Source: Bimuria novae-zelandiae CBS 107.79 (taxonomy: Eukaryota; Ascomycota; Dothideomycetes; Pleosporales; Didymosphaeriaceae). Taken from it: DNA of 43,834 nucleotides. Position numbers and translations under genes: made by a program. How positions within the stretch are numbered: position 1 is the first letter of the stretch; every line of letters starts with the position of its first letter. The stretch lies in the NCBI GenBank assembly GCA_010015655.1, contig ML976783.1:21617-65450 (forward strand), written 5' to 3'. This document shows positions 21,584-33,538 of this stretch, one piece after another. The notes under the pieces were generated by a model. It ran no database searches. It was not told the origin of the DNA and worked only from the letters and a program-made list of their open reading frames with translations.

Positions 21584-24545
21584 TATTCTTTTTATTTTAT
21601 ATCTTGCTTTTGTCTTCTTCTTTTGGCTAAAACGCCGCGGACCCGCGTAAAAACTGTTAACTAATGCCAATGGCGATCTCACGGTACGTAGTAATTATTA
21701 ATAACTAGCCTAATTTAACGCTAGTTTCGCGTTTTAACACCTCTTATAACTGGTTTATCGTCCACTTGCGCCTGTTGGGGTTGGCTGGCTATATATATAA
21801 CGAAATTACCTCCTTTTTCTACACTATCGCCTCTATCCACTGCTGGAACGGCAACACTAGCCATATATAATACACTACTAACTCGCCTACCTCGCGTGGT
21901 AAATACTAGTAAATAATCTTAATGTTACCGCTAACAGCATACCCTTTATAGTATCTTATTATAAATACTATCTTGCCGTCCTTAATAAATATATTATGGT
22001 GGCCCCCTTTAACTATGTTACTATGCTAGATGCTTATAATCTTAGGTCCTCTGGCCGGCTATCTACCCGTAATGTATATTAACGCAATTAACTTCTTCCT
22101 AAATATAATTACCTAGTCTATATACCGCCTAACTTCTTGCGGGTTAACGCCCGAATGGGTGCCTAGCTTTATAAACTAGTCTCTAATTCGGGCGTCCTAA
22201 CTAACCTACTTATATAACTATTATTTCCTGTCTACGGGCATGCGGGTGCGCTAGTCTTTTAAAAAAAAATTTACCCTAGTTACTTATTAGTTAGATTATC
22301 GCGCAAACTCTCTTACGGGATACTAGGAACGGGCTTAGCGAACGGGCTATTACTAAATAATAAATCTTCTATTAATAATTATTAACTCTCCTCCCTTAAC
22401 CCGTGCACTATGCTACGGAACTAGGCTATAGTAAACTATAGCTCCTTATATAATAACTTATCCTGCCCTACCCACTCTATATGGCTACGTAACGTCGTGT
22501 TGTAATGGATCTTTAGCCTGTACGTCTATAAATCTAATATTTACTATATGGGGCTGTGGCTGCCGCGCACTATAAACCTGTTTATTATTTACTAAACCTA
22601 CTATAAACACCCTTTTAGCTAGCCTTATCGCTGGGTGCTATCCCTATTACTCTCGTACGCGCTGTCGCTATCTATATTATCTCTTATAAATATATTTAAT
22701 AATTCTAACGCCTGCTACACTACTATAAACTAGGTAACCTTAATAACGGCTAATAAAATGGGCGGGTACTATTTAGCGCCCTTCTACTTATCCTTCTTTA
22801 CTCCCAACACGGCTAATGCACACACTAACGGGCTATTATACTCTTTATAAGTAATAGACTAGCTTAATAATGCAATGCAAAACGCTAAACATAATTTCTT
22901 AATACTTAATAACACTTTACGCTTACCTATAATTCTACTCTCTTTTACCTCCTACTTAGCCTCTATTTCCCCCACCACACTATCTGCGTCGTTTATTATT
23001 ACCTTATCTACCTCTTTATCTTCTATCTCTTCTGTCTCTTCCTCCTCTTTTGCCTCTACCACTCCTCTTACCGCCTTTACTAAAGCCTCCCACGCCTCGC
23101 GCTACTACTAGATAAACTAGTACGTAGGGCTCTTCCACGCGTGCGCTTGCTACGTTCACTAAAAAAATATTAATATTTACTTTTATAGCTAGGCATGGTC
23201 GCTAACTACCTTTTTATTTATATATAGCTATAATAGCGTAAACCGCGTTTAGTGCTTCTCTATCCGGATTACTTCTAATCGCACGAATATCCCCGTGCGG
23301 TGGATAACAAACGCCTGGCTAAACTACGCTAACCTATTTATAGCCTCTTATATAGTAGCTACTATAGGCTTCTCTTTAGCTTTAGGCTCTTTTACGCTCG
23401 CTAATAATTTAGGCTGCTTTATACCTACTAAATATAGTATCTACTTAGTTTACTTTAGTTACGGATTTACTTTATCCCGCGCGCTATCCTAAATTATCGT
23501 TCTAGCCTACTTCTATATATTAGCCTATATCTTGTCTATGTTCCTGCCAACACTTGCCTACCCGGCCTCGCCGTCTACGGGTTCGGGGGTAGAGTTAGGT
23601 TAGTGGACCTTAAAATACTGCGAACCGGCGCCTTAGGCGAATAATCTCTAATAATAGATGGCTTTATAACCCTACTTATTACGTAACTGTATGCGCTTTT
23701 ACTTTATTCGACTAGAATAACTACCTTTACCTACTAGTAACTAATTATACACCTTTTACTAATGCTTTCTTATAACCTCTTTGCTTCGAAATATCTAGTG
23801 ACATTAATCTAGATCTAATTGGCACATTAACCCGTCCGTATATACTAGTAACTAGCTAATAGGCTTAATAGTCTAACGGGGCGCCTCTAGCTCGCCGGTA
23901 TACTGTATTAAACTAGCCTAGCTACTAAGCTTATCTACTACTAGCTATGCTTCCTTACTACTAAGCCTATAGACACGCTATAAATAGCTTTTGGCCTGGC
24001 TAGGTAAAACCCCGTACCTGCATTCTTTGCATATCGCTAATAAATACTTAGGTAAATATTTAAAATACTCGCTTGCAATACTGCTTTTTACTATAATAGT
24101 AAACTCGACGCTACTACGAGTAGGTCCTAATAATAGGTCCCTATTATACTATATAGCCTTTTTAACGCGTGGAATTCTTCGCGACTTAACGCGTCTTTGC
24201 TTATGCTACGTGTTAGCCTTTATTTTAGAGCTACCTTTAGTGTCTAATCGCTGCCTTATTATATTTACTCTAACCCTAACGCGCAACCCTAACACCTATA
24301 ACTATATAGTTTCTAGCGCTGTAAATTGGCTAGGACGTGTAACTTAACGCGCTAAATCTATAGCCTAAATTTTAGGTTAATTAGCCTATAAGAACCTAAC
24401 TGGATTGGCGAGTAAGTGTTTACTAAACTTAGCCTACGTGATAAAATATACGTATAGGAATTGGCCTAGCGCGGATATTCTATCCCTAATAAAGTTAACT
24501 ATAAAACTAAACTTAGCCCTAACTCTAGTTGCAGCCCTGGGTTAG
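21584..24545 (-). pseudogene. RecQ-type helicase gene, N-terminal part with OrsD/DUF3505-like zinc-finger region
   Basis: The 5' part of the gene whose helicase domain lies at 11528-13424. The former start codon is ATA (24094-24092), followed by 'SEYFKYLPKYLLAIC' and CKECRYGV, then the second Cys/His cluster and 'SQYFEV'-like text, the same order as at 6600-5163. Downstream (22640-21584) the frame is heavily broken and I recognise no further domain. Fungal telomere-linked RecQ genes with an N-terminal OrsD-like region are known to me as a general type; the assignment here rests on order and the helicase motifs. About 450 bp upstream of the ATG, up to the conserved end at 24545, holds a telomere-like motif. 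Confidence 0.75.
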
Positions 24546-26385
24546 TGCAATTAATTAGTGCAGGTCTAGTAGGTCTAAGCACTATATAAGCGAATTATCC
24601 TAGTTTAGCCTAACTCGTGGTTACTCCCTAGTGTGGCTAGGGTAGTCTTGTAGTGGCTAGGGATGCACGTACCCTATTAAAATTACTTTCCCTTTATCCC
24701 GAGGTTAGCCTATCCAGGCGCTAATAATCTATTGGCCAGGCTTCGCTTAGTTATTACTAAGCACCTGCCTAACCCGAAATGGGTGGGGTAGTAGTGCACT
24801 TTAGTGTTAGATAGAATTATATAGGGAGAAGCTGCCCCAACACCCTTATTGGGATATCTTGGCTAACATGGACATAACTAATTATCTTAACGTGACTTAA
24901 CCCAGTTACTTACGCACTCTACTATCCTGTGCTTTTCGTATATAATAATAATAGAGGGTGTCTCTCTCGTACCCATACAACCTAAATTAACCATGCGCTA
25001 CCCGCATATAATATAATTTATTATGGGCTTACTTACCCACGCACTCTATGAATAGTGCTACCCGTATATAATAACTTAACGTAGACTTTCTTACCCACGC
25101 ATCTCCACATCTAGTTCTTCTTATATCTATATATTTTACAATCTAGTAGTACTTCTCCTACCTACACCTTTAGCTAATAGTCTACACTACTTACCTACCT
25201 ACTCTATAGCTTATCTCTTTCCAAAATACGTTCCACATTAACCAACACAAAATTCACATCAAACCAGTTCAAACGAGTATAACCAAAGACTAGACTACAG
25301 TACTCTACATTTTACATTAAATCAAATCAAAACCAGATAGAATCCAATCTATCCACAATAACAAATGGTAGCCTTACCTACCTACACACTCCGCAAACAA
25401 CGTGCCACCCGCACGAAATTATTTCCTTATATAATAAGGGGTAGTAACTCTCCCACGTACTATAACCTTACTATAACTTCCTCACATGCTTCTCGCACCT
25501 AATAACTCAACTAACGTGGCCTTACTCAACCCACATAATAGAAAGGGTGCCTCCCTTTCCATAACACAGGTTAACCATAGTAGCACTTTCACGATCCTCC
25601 GCACACCAGCGAGGAGTGAGGAGAGGACGAGGGGGAGGAAGAGAGAGAGAGGAGAGGAGAGCGGGCAGCGTCCCTTCCCAACCTTTTTCCGTCTTCCAGA
25701 CTAAATGGCGCACCACCCAGCAACGCCAGCAACGTCCGCTTCCCACCGGCGCAACTCCCCACGCACTCTACAGACACAGTGCTACCCGCACATAACTTAA
25801 TTAACGTGTCTTACCCACCAACGCAGCCATCCCGTCGCACGCTAGCAAGGAGGAGGTAGAAGGGAGAGGAGCGTGAGGGATCCCTCTACGTAATAAACGT
25901 CTACCAAAGACCACATCACATGGGGTAAGCACTACCCATTCCACAGAAACCACTCCGCCATCCTACCTCAGTCCACGGTGGCGTACCACTCCCAGGATCC
26001 ATCCATCCTCTCTACTACTCCGCATCAGCCAGTCCCTCTACGCCAGCAAGCGCGTTCCACATCCGATTCCATCGTACCCTCGCCTCCACGAGCGAAGGTA
26101 GAGCGGAGGAGGAGAAAGGAGGGGGAGAGAGAGAGAGGAGAGCGGGGCAGCGTCCCTCTCTTGTACAAACTTCTTCCAGCAGCCACAGTCCCGTAGCGTA
26201 AGCACAGACCCATCATTTCGTAGAAACCACTCCGTCATCCCATCGAATCCCAATGGGGTTAGTCCAATAGAAAAGTGCTGTGACGTAGCACCAGCACCAT
26301 AGAGCGCGAACCAATCCTAGTTAGCCCGAGTCATGGTCATTTCCTGGTGTGCCTAGGGCTATCCAGCACTAGCGAATGAGTCTCT
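24546..26385. repeat. satellite-like stretch, mostly not RIP-mutated
   Basis: There is no gene I can support. Several related units recur. One is 'acccacgcactct', then 'gtgctacccg.a.ata', then 'cttacccac', seen near 24910, 24990-25050, 25034-25100 and 25758-25820. Another is a purine-rich block 'gagagagagaggagag' followed by 'gcagcgtccct', near 25640-25680 and 26130-26155, with a weaker copy near 25845-25880. A third is 'gtaagcac' then 'agaaaccactccg.catcc', near 25925-25963 and 26198-26240. The spacing suggests old tandem units of about 270 bp. CpA is common here, unlike the flanks. The small open frames on both strands follow the repeats and look non-coding. Confidence 0.55.
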
Positions 26386-27057
26386 CTATAAATTACTAAT
26401 AAATACGTAAGTAACTACTCTAAAAATTTGCCTGCGCTACTAATTTTTACTATAATAATAAATTTAACGCTGCTACGATAGTTGCTATAATAAATTATAA
26501 ATATTATAATATAATATTTTAGTAAACTATTACCTAGTTTACTATACGGGTCGCTATATAGGTAATAGGTTAAAAAATAAGGTTACTAACTAGGTTATAA
26601 GTAATCTTTAGTGCTAGTAATTTTATTTATATTACTACGCCTATCTACGTTTTACCTATTACGCTATATAGCCTTTTTAGCTCTTAGGACCCTTTATAAC
26701 GTAATACGTCTTTACTTTTATTATATATTAGTCCTTATCTTAGAATTAACTTTAGTATCTAATTACTATCTTATTACGTTTACCTTAACCCTAACGCGTA
26801 ATCCTAACGCCTATAACTTTATAGTTTTTAGTACTATAAATTAGCTAAGACGTATAACTTAATGCGCTAAAACTTTAGCCTAAATTTTAAGTTAATTAGC
26901 CTATAGAAACCTAATTAGACTAAAGAATAATTATTTATTAAAATAAGCCTACGTAATAAAAAATCTATATAGACATTAGGCTAGCGTGTATATTCTATCC
27001 CTACGAAACCTTGCCTTAAAAATAGACTTAGCCCTAACTCCAATTGCAGCCCTAGGA
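26386..27057 (-). pseudogene. fourth fragment of the RecQ-type helicase 5' end, heavily mutated
   Basis: Matches the outer 600 bp or so of the copies at 5163-7047 and 22640-24545, from the start-codon region to the conserved end 'gcagccctaggata' (about 27046-27058). About 150 bp of extra or unalignable A/T-rich DNA lies near 26475-26610. It is more TpA-rich than the other copies. The plus-strand open frame at 26611-26844 is antisense to it. Confidence 0.6.
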
Positions 27058-27113
27058 TAGGGCTTAGGCGATAGCGTTAAAAAGGGATTTATGAGGGAAA
27101 ATAAGGGACTGAT

Positions 27114-27328
27114 TGTAATAGGCTAGATACCTTGTTGTACTATTCCTCGGTGAAACCCTCGGTGAAACCCTTAGTGCTCCTTTAGACTAAGTAGGGCCTT
27201 AAAAATCTCTTAAATCTTCTAGACAATAATAGCGCATATATAAGTTTGGCCTTACTTATAGATAGTTTACTCCTTATTAAATATAATCTTATTACTAGGC
27301 ATTGGTAACCTTTGCGCAGCCCCTTACA
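27114..27328 (+). repeat. 5' LTR, 215 bp
   Basis: Bounded by the target duplication CTGAT on the left and the leader on the right. The same length as the LTR at 11313-11527. Confidence 0.9.
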
Positions 27329-27555
27329 TTTTATATTTAATTACCCTTAAGTAGCTAGTGTGGCCGTCCCCTAGTACTCTACCAACGGACCAATTGCAAG
27401 ACCTGCTCCCAAGTAGTAAGCAACGCGAATAAAACGACTATAAGACCTGCTTCTAAGTAGTGAGTAGTAACAAACTAAGCTATATAGTTAATTCCTAGCC
27501 ACCCTAATAGAACAACTTGCAAGACCTGCTTCCAAGTAGTAAGCATTACTATAAT

Positions 27556-27775
27556 AAGCAACGCTAGTGTAGGGACCTTAATAGTTAAACGCCTGCCTAA
27601 GCACTATAACAAGCGACGCCAGTATAGGGACCTTAATAGTAGAACGCCTGCCCAAGCACCATAATAAGCGACGCTAGTGTAGGGACCTTAATGGTAGAAC
27701 GCCTACCCAAGCACTATAATAAGCAACGCCAGCGCAGGAACCTTTAACAGTTAAACGCCTGCCCAAGCACTACAA
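27556..27775 (+). repeat. four 55-bp tandem repeats in the gypsy leader
   Basis: Units begin at 27556, 27611, 27666 and 27721 with 'aagc.acgc.ag.g.agg.acct' and share 'acgcct.cc.aagcacta'. Just upstream, a second motif, 'gcaagacctgct.ccaagtag', recurs at 27396, about 27440 and 27521. These sit between LTR and gag, where packaging signals would lie. Confidence 0.8.
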
Positions 27776-27849
27776 CAAACGCAGTAAGATAGAGACTAGC
27801 ACTTATTATAGAGCTTTAAACGCTTAATAAGATAATAAAGGACAATCTT

Positions 27850-28970
27850 AGTAAATAATACTAACACCACTAAACTCAAGCATTAAAGCGATAATACAGC
27901 AGATAATAGTGTAAATAGGTAAACTTATAGCGCGAATAGTAAGAATTAAAAGTACTAATGTCCTAGCACCTACTACGACTACTACTAATATAACACCCGC
28001 GACACCTATAGTACCTATAACACCTATAACACCTGCGGTAGCGTACGAACTAAAAGGACTTAAGGACCCTAAGGCATTTAATGGAACTCGAAGCTAGTAT
28101 TTACCATAGAAATACTAGATTAAAGCAAAGCTAAGGTCTAAGACTTAATAGTTTTATATAGACTAACTCGCGATCGACTACACTTTTAGTTGTATAATAG
28201 GCAATGCCAGAGCACGTATCTTCCCATAGGTATCTATTTACGCCATAACTAGCACGCTTAATTAGTTCTTTTAGCATCTTAATAGAGCGTTTAAGGACGC
28301 GCACATAGCTAAGACTATAAGGAGTAAGCTTTAGAATATATAGTAGAAAACACACAACGTACGCGACTTTATTTAGGACTTTAATAAGAAAGCTCTAATA
28401 GCTAGCCTATTTAACCATGCTATCCTAAAGAGCATGTTCCTACACGCTTTTAATTACGAGTTACAGACCGCCCTTACAGGCACCATCTTTCCTAAGAGTA
28501 CTATAATTAAGGAGATGCAATTACACATTACTACTATATTAAATAATTTATAGCGGTTAAAGCTAAGCAGCAAGAAGAGAGACGCACTATTATAGAATAC
28601 TACCTTAAGTAATATTTCTACTAATCCTATAGACTAGGAACTAAGTAGAACATAGATACAACGAGCGAAATAGGTCCCCTAGAAGAAGATTAATTAACAA
28701 CGCGATAATAGATTATATTTATAATACGTAAAGAAAGGCTACTAAATTAAGTCTTGCACTCTAAAAGCTACTTAGAATCCTAAGTAATAGCTAACTCGAG
28801 CCGCGAAAGTGAAAACTAAATTAAAGGCAAAAGATAACAACAACGCGATAGTAGTAAATAATAATAAGTTAGAAAAAGAGTAGCTCCTAGTCGAAGTCGC
28901 GATTAGGAGCCTTTATAAGTAAGCAAGAATACAAGGACAGAATAGAATAAGTTTAAAAAAAAAACACATG
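27850..28970 (+). pseudogene. gypsy gag
   Basis: A plus-strand frame with a Thr/Pro/Ala-rich start ('TPATPIVPITPI'-like, about 27990-28030). Next comes a retrotransposon gag domain with text such as 'FNKKALIASLFNHAILKSM' near 28375-28440, then a decayed CCHC knuckle near 28700-28770. The start codon cannot be fixed. It would form the virus-like particle of the element. Confidence 0.65.
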
Positions 28971-31900
28971 CTAGCACCCCCGCTTATAATACATGTACTA
29001 GTTAATTAAACTAATTACACCTTAGCACTAATTAACTCTAGATACCTCTCCTACGCCCTTATAACCTATTCCTTTATAAGACGAGCCAAACTCGAGCGTA
29101 TAGCAATTCCACGAAAGCCTATTATAGGGGTAAATAATTAAGTTAGCTAGGTTGACGAAGTTGCAAAGTTTACATTTAATATAAATGGCTACACTAAGAC
29201 TAGATTTGCGTATATTACGCTAAATAATGCTAAAGAGGACATTATCCTAGGACGTTTATAAATAAATTAGAACCAAGTTACTATTACTTTTACAAAGAAG
29301 TTAATATACCTGCACGCTCTAGGTATTAGAATCCGTAGTTAAGAAGGTAAGACCCACCCACTAGAGATTTAAGAGGTTAGCGCTATAGAATTCTAGCGAT
29401 TAATAAAAATGGCTTAGAGTAAAAATAAGAATCTAGGAGAAGTTATAAAGATATTCGCCGCCTTACTAGTAGATATTAACAAGGCCTTAGCGCCTAAGCT
29501 AAAGATTAACGTCCTATCTCTAGTTCCTAAGCACTAGAGGAAGCATATAACGCTCTTTAATCTTAAGGAAGCGAGTAAATTACCGCCGCATTAACCTAAA
29601 ATTAACTACGTAATTTAGCTAGAAGAGAAGAAAGGGAAGAAGCCTAAAGCCCCTTAGGGACCTTTATATAACATGTTAAAGGAAGAGCTTCTAGTGCTAC
29701 GGAAGGAACTTACATCTCTACTTAATAAAGGTTTTATATAAGTAAGTAATTCACCTGCTACGTTGCCAATCCTATTTACAAAGAAGCTAGGAGGTAGACT
29801 GCGATTATGTGTTAACTATAGAGCACTAAACGCCTTAACGAAGAAGGACTAGTATCCCCTACTACTTATCTATAAGACTTTAAACAATATTGCAAAAGCG
29901 AAGTGGTTTACGAAACTAGACGTTATTATAGCCTTCTATAAGATCTGAATCCAAGAAGGGGACGAGTGGCTTACAGCTTTTTAAACATGTTTTAGATTAT
30001 TTAAATGGCTTGTTACACTATTTAGACTAGCGAATGCCCCTAGCACATTCTAATAGTATATTAACTAGACACTTCGCGAATATTTAGATAATTTCTGCAT
30101 AGCGTATCTTAACAATATCCTTATCTACACAAACGGTTCTCTCTAGAAACATCGCGAGCAAGTTGACAAAGTGCTTATATAGCTAAAAGAAGCTAGGTTA
30201 TATCTTAATATTAAGAAGTGCGAGTTTAAGGTTAAGATTACAAAGTATCTTAGCTTTATTATTAAAGCTGGGAAGGGCACACGCATAGATCTAAAAAAAG
30301 GTTAAAGCTATTAAAAATTAAGAGGCGCTAAAGACTATTAAGGGCGTACGAAGCTTTCTAGGCTTTGCTAATTTTTACTAATAATTTATCCGAAATTTTG
30401 GCCAAATTGCTGCTCCCCTTACAAGACTCATAGGCAACGTTACCTTTAGATAAATAGTAGAGGAATAGAAGGCCTTTAATACACTTAAGAAAGTCTTTAT
30501 ATCCGAACCAGTGTTAGCCTAGTTCCAAGCAGACCGCGATATAGTTATAGAATACGACTTGTCTAGTTATGTTACTGCTAGAATACTATCTTAATACGAT
30601 AAGAATAGAATCCTACGTCCCTGCGCCTACTTCTCAAGGAAGAACACGCCTACTAAATATAATTATAAAATTTATAATAAAGAACTACTAGTAGTTATTA
30701 AAGGACTTAAAGAATAAGATACTAAACTTTAATTAGTAGAAAAGTTTAAGGTAGTTACTAACTACAAGAACTTAGAGTACTTTATAAAGCCGCGAATGTT
30801 AAACAAGAGACAGGTTTACTAGTCGCTTATCCTAGGCAGATATAATATAGAGATCCTCTATAGGCCAGGTAAGCAAAATATCCGAGCAGACGCATTATCC
30901 TGGCGAGAGCAGGATCTACTCGTAGACACTAGTAATAACCGACTACAGAGGAGACTTATATAAGTTTTAAAGCCTACTACATCGTACTATAAGGAATTGG
31001 ACGACACTAATAAAGGAATAGGCATTATAGTAATGTCTATAAAAGTTCGTGCTCTACCCGCCGTAATTTAAGGAAATACTTAAGAAGACATACGAGATTA
31101 AGATACTATTAAGAACCTCTAGGTCGAGTTAGTTAAGAAAGACCTAGTTTATTAAGAAGCACGCCAAGCTATAGAAAGCGGATAATAGAAATTCCCTATT
31201 ACACTCTAGATTAAATACTTAATTATAAAATATAAGGTTAAGGACCAAGTGCTCTACTTCTGAGGACGAAAATAGGTACTAAACCACGAACCTCTACGAA
31301 CGTCTATTATTAAGCAGATACACTATTCTGTGGCTACTGGGCACCCTGGCAGAGAGATTATATATAAGATAATTATAAGAGACTTCTTTTGGCCAGGAAT
31401 GTCTAACGATATTCAACGATATATACGGAACTGCGATACATGCGGAAGAATAAAACCGTAGAGAGATGGTCTATAAGGCTTTTTAAAACCCCAGCCAGTG
31501 CCCGAACAAATCTGGAAGGAGATCTCGATAGACTTTGTTAAGGGCTTACCAGAGAGCAATAGCAATACAAACCTTATAGTTATTACTAACTACCTAAGCA
31601 ATGACATCGTGTTTGTACCACTAGTAAACCTAGAAATAGAGACAGTAGTACAAGCGTTTATCACGTATATTATTGCCTACTATTAGATTCCTAATGCAAT
31701 TACGTTAGATTAAGGTAGCTAATTTATTAGCGTGTTCTAGACAAGACTCTGCGAGATTTTTTAGATTAAGCGGCGATTATCTACAGCATTCTATACTTAA
31801 ACTAATAGAGTAACAGAGCGCATGAATAGCACATGGGAGACATATATAAAAGCCTTTGTTAGCTGGGCTTAAAATAACTAGGTACCTCTCTGCCCGCTAG

Positions 31901-32640
31901 CACAAATTGTAATTAAAGGACAAGACGTAATAATAATAAGAATGTCTCCTTTCTTTCTTTAGCATGGGTATAATATTAACCTACTATAGCTAGAGATACC
32001 TACGGGCGCCAATCGTAGAAAGTACACTACACATAAGAGGTCTAACCGCGAGAAAGCCAAGTCTATTATCACTAAACTACGCTATCTTATAGAACTTGCG
32101 TAAGTATCTATGGCACAGGAACAGCAAGAGCAGGAACGTTAAGCCAATAGGCATTACTAAGAAGCGCCACACCTCCGCGTTAGCGACAAAGTATGGCTGA
32201 AATTAGATAAGCAGTTTGCTACAGGCCAAAAATTAAAGAAGCTAGACTAGAGGAGCGCGAAGTACACAGTTATTAAAGTAATAAACACGCACATAGTTTA
32301 ACTAAATACACTCTAGGCCCTTATAATGTTTTCTATATTAACTAACTCCGACTAGCAGCATTAGACCCCTTACTAAGCTAAATAAAGAACAACGACTAGC
32401 CACTGCTAATTTAGGTAGATACTAATGGCGCAGATATATAGGAAGTAGAAGATATATTAGCAGAAGTGTGCTAACGACGCGGACGGGGATAGAAGTAGTA
32501 GTATAAAGTAAAATAAAAAGGCTACCACCTACCAACTATAGAGCCAGTTAAAAACCTCTAAAATACTAAAGCGAAGATTTGATAGGAGCAATTTATAAAG
32601 CTATATTAAGACCTTAATACACGACTTCTTCCTGCAGGGT
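28970..32640 (+). pseudogene. gypsy pol: protease, RT, RNase H, integrase
   Basis: The protease remnant near 29150-29260 ends 'EDIILGRL'. RT shows '[13 protein letters not shown]', 'WFTKLDVIIAFYKIQI' and YLNN at 30105-30116, where the family has YLDD. RNase H shows 'DIVIEYDLSSY' and 'YRPGKQNIRADALSWR'. Integrase opens with an HHCC zinc region, 'YSVATGHPGRE' and 'NCDTCGRIKP' (about 31325-31455), then 'ISIDFVKGLPES' with the first Asp and 'VTERMNSTWE' with the Glu. The tail 'SDKVWLKLDKQ' and 'LKKLD.RSAKYTVIKVI' is the usual link toward a C-terminal domain. Many W and Q codons are stops, so no active enzyme is possible. Confidence 0.87.
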
Positions 32641-32689
32641 TTTAGCGTGGATCTAATAACCTTCATCTAGACGCCATAAGAGAGGAGGG

Positions 32690-32910
32690 GGGTAATATAA
32701 TAGGCTAGATGCCTTATTATACTATTCCTTAGTAAAACCCTTAGTAAAACCCTTAGTGCTCCTTTAGACTAAGTAGGGCCTTAGAAATCTCTCGAATCTT
32801 CTGGATAATAACAGCGCACATATAAGTTTGGCCTTACTTGTAGATAGTTTGCTCCTCATCGAATACAATCCTGTTACCAGGCATCGGCAACCTTTGCGCA
32901 GCCCCTTACA
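32690..32910 (+). repeat. 3' LTR
   Basis: Starts right after the purine tract at 32680-32691 and ends CCCTTACA at 32910, followed by CTGAT. It has an extra TAATA near its start relative to the 5' LTR and keeps more C and G (for example 'ctcgaatcttctgg' against 'cttaaatcttctag'). Confidence 0.88.
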
Positions 32911-33538
32911 CTGATATCACCTATTACCGCTCTCGCGAAGGCGCAAACCACCTGTAGAGTAGCATTAGTAATATAAGACTATATTTTACATCGCATCCGC
33001 GATTACCTTGCTACCCTAACATGCAAACCTATGGCAATGCGAGATTCGTAGACAAGTAGTTTACTATCGGTAGTGTAATAAGCCCCGTTAATGGTAGCTA
33101 GGTAGCACTGATCCCACGTGCCAAATACTGCGACGTAAGGGGGAGTTTGCCATCAGTAGATCTACTGCTAGCAAGGTGTTGTCCCGTTAGTCGCATAATG
33201 CGGCCGCCACTAACTAGCCCAATATCCGCCATTGCACGGCCGCATACACACACGCTGAACCCCGTGATGTCACCATTCACACAAGAATCCAAAGAAACCA
33301 GCGCGAAAGCGAAGAAGAAGGATGATCACTTGTCGCATCTAGGTGACAAGGTCTCCAAGCCCAGTTCGATTCAGTTTTTTTTTTAGGTCGTCGAGCAAGT
33401 CTTCCGCCCTCTGGGAGTAACTCGAGGCTGCCAAGGCTGAAGCTGCTAAGAAGAAGGACCACGCGAGCAAGGATTCCGCCAAGGGCAAAAGGGAAGCTCC
33501 CCCAAGTCGACGAGGACGAAGAACGCCGACCTTCCACC
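32911..33538. other. boundary from RIP-mutated block to normal DNA; no clear gene
   Basis: Right after the target duplication the TpA bias fades and CpA returns. Two stretches that would encode Lys/Ala-rich peptides, 'AKAKKKDDHL' near 33303 and 'AEAAKKKDHASKD' near 33435, look like related coding debris, separated by a T-run at 33372-33384. They may be broken 5' parts of the small ORF that follows. Confidence 0.4.

Larger units (their letters stand above)
27114..32910 (+). mobile_element. full-length Ty3/Gypsy LTR retrotransposon, RIP-inactivated
   Basis: Both ends are LTRs that start TGTAATAGGCTAG or a variant and finish CCCTTACA. CTGAT is duplicated at 27109-27113 and 32911-32915, a 5-bp target duplication. 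A polypurine tract, agaggagggg, precedes the 3' LTR. Inside, in order, are a leader with tandem repeats, gag, protease, reverse transcriptase, RNase H and integrase, so integrase follows RT as in Ty3/Gypsy. Stops replace Q and W codons throughout. It separates the repeat block from the unmutated gene region. Confidence 0.93.

Noticed and set aside
27556..27775. CRISPR-like array (55-bp spaced repeats)
   Set aside because: The whole unit repeats with no unique spacers, and the context is a fungal retrotransposon leader.
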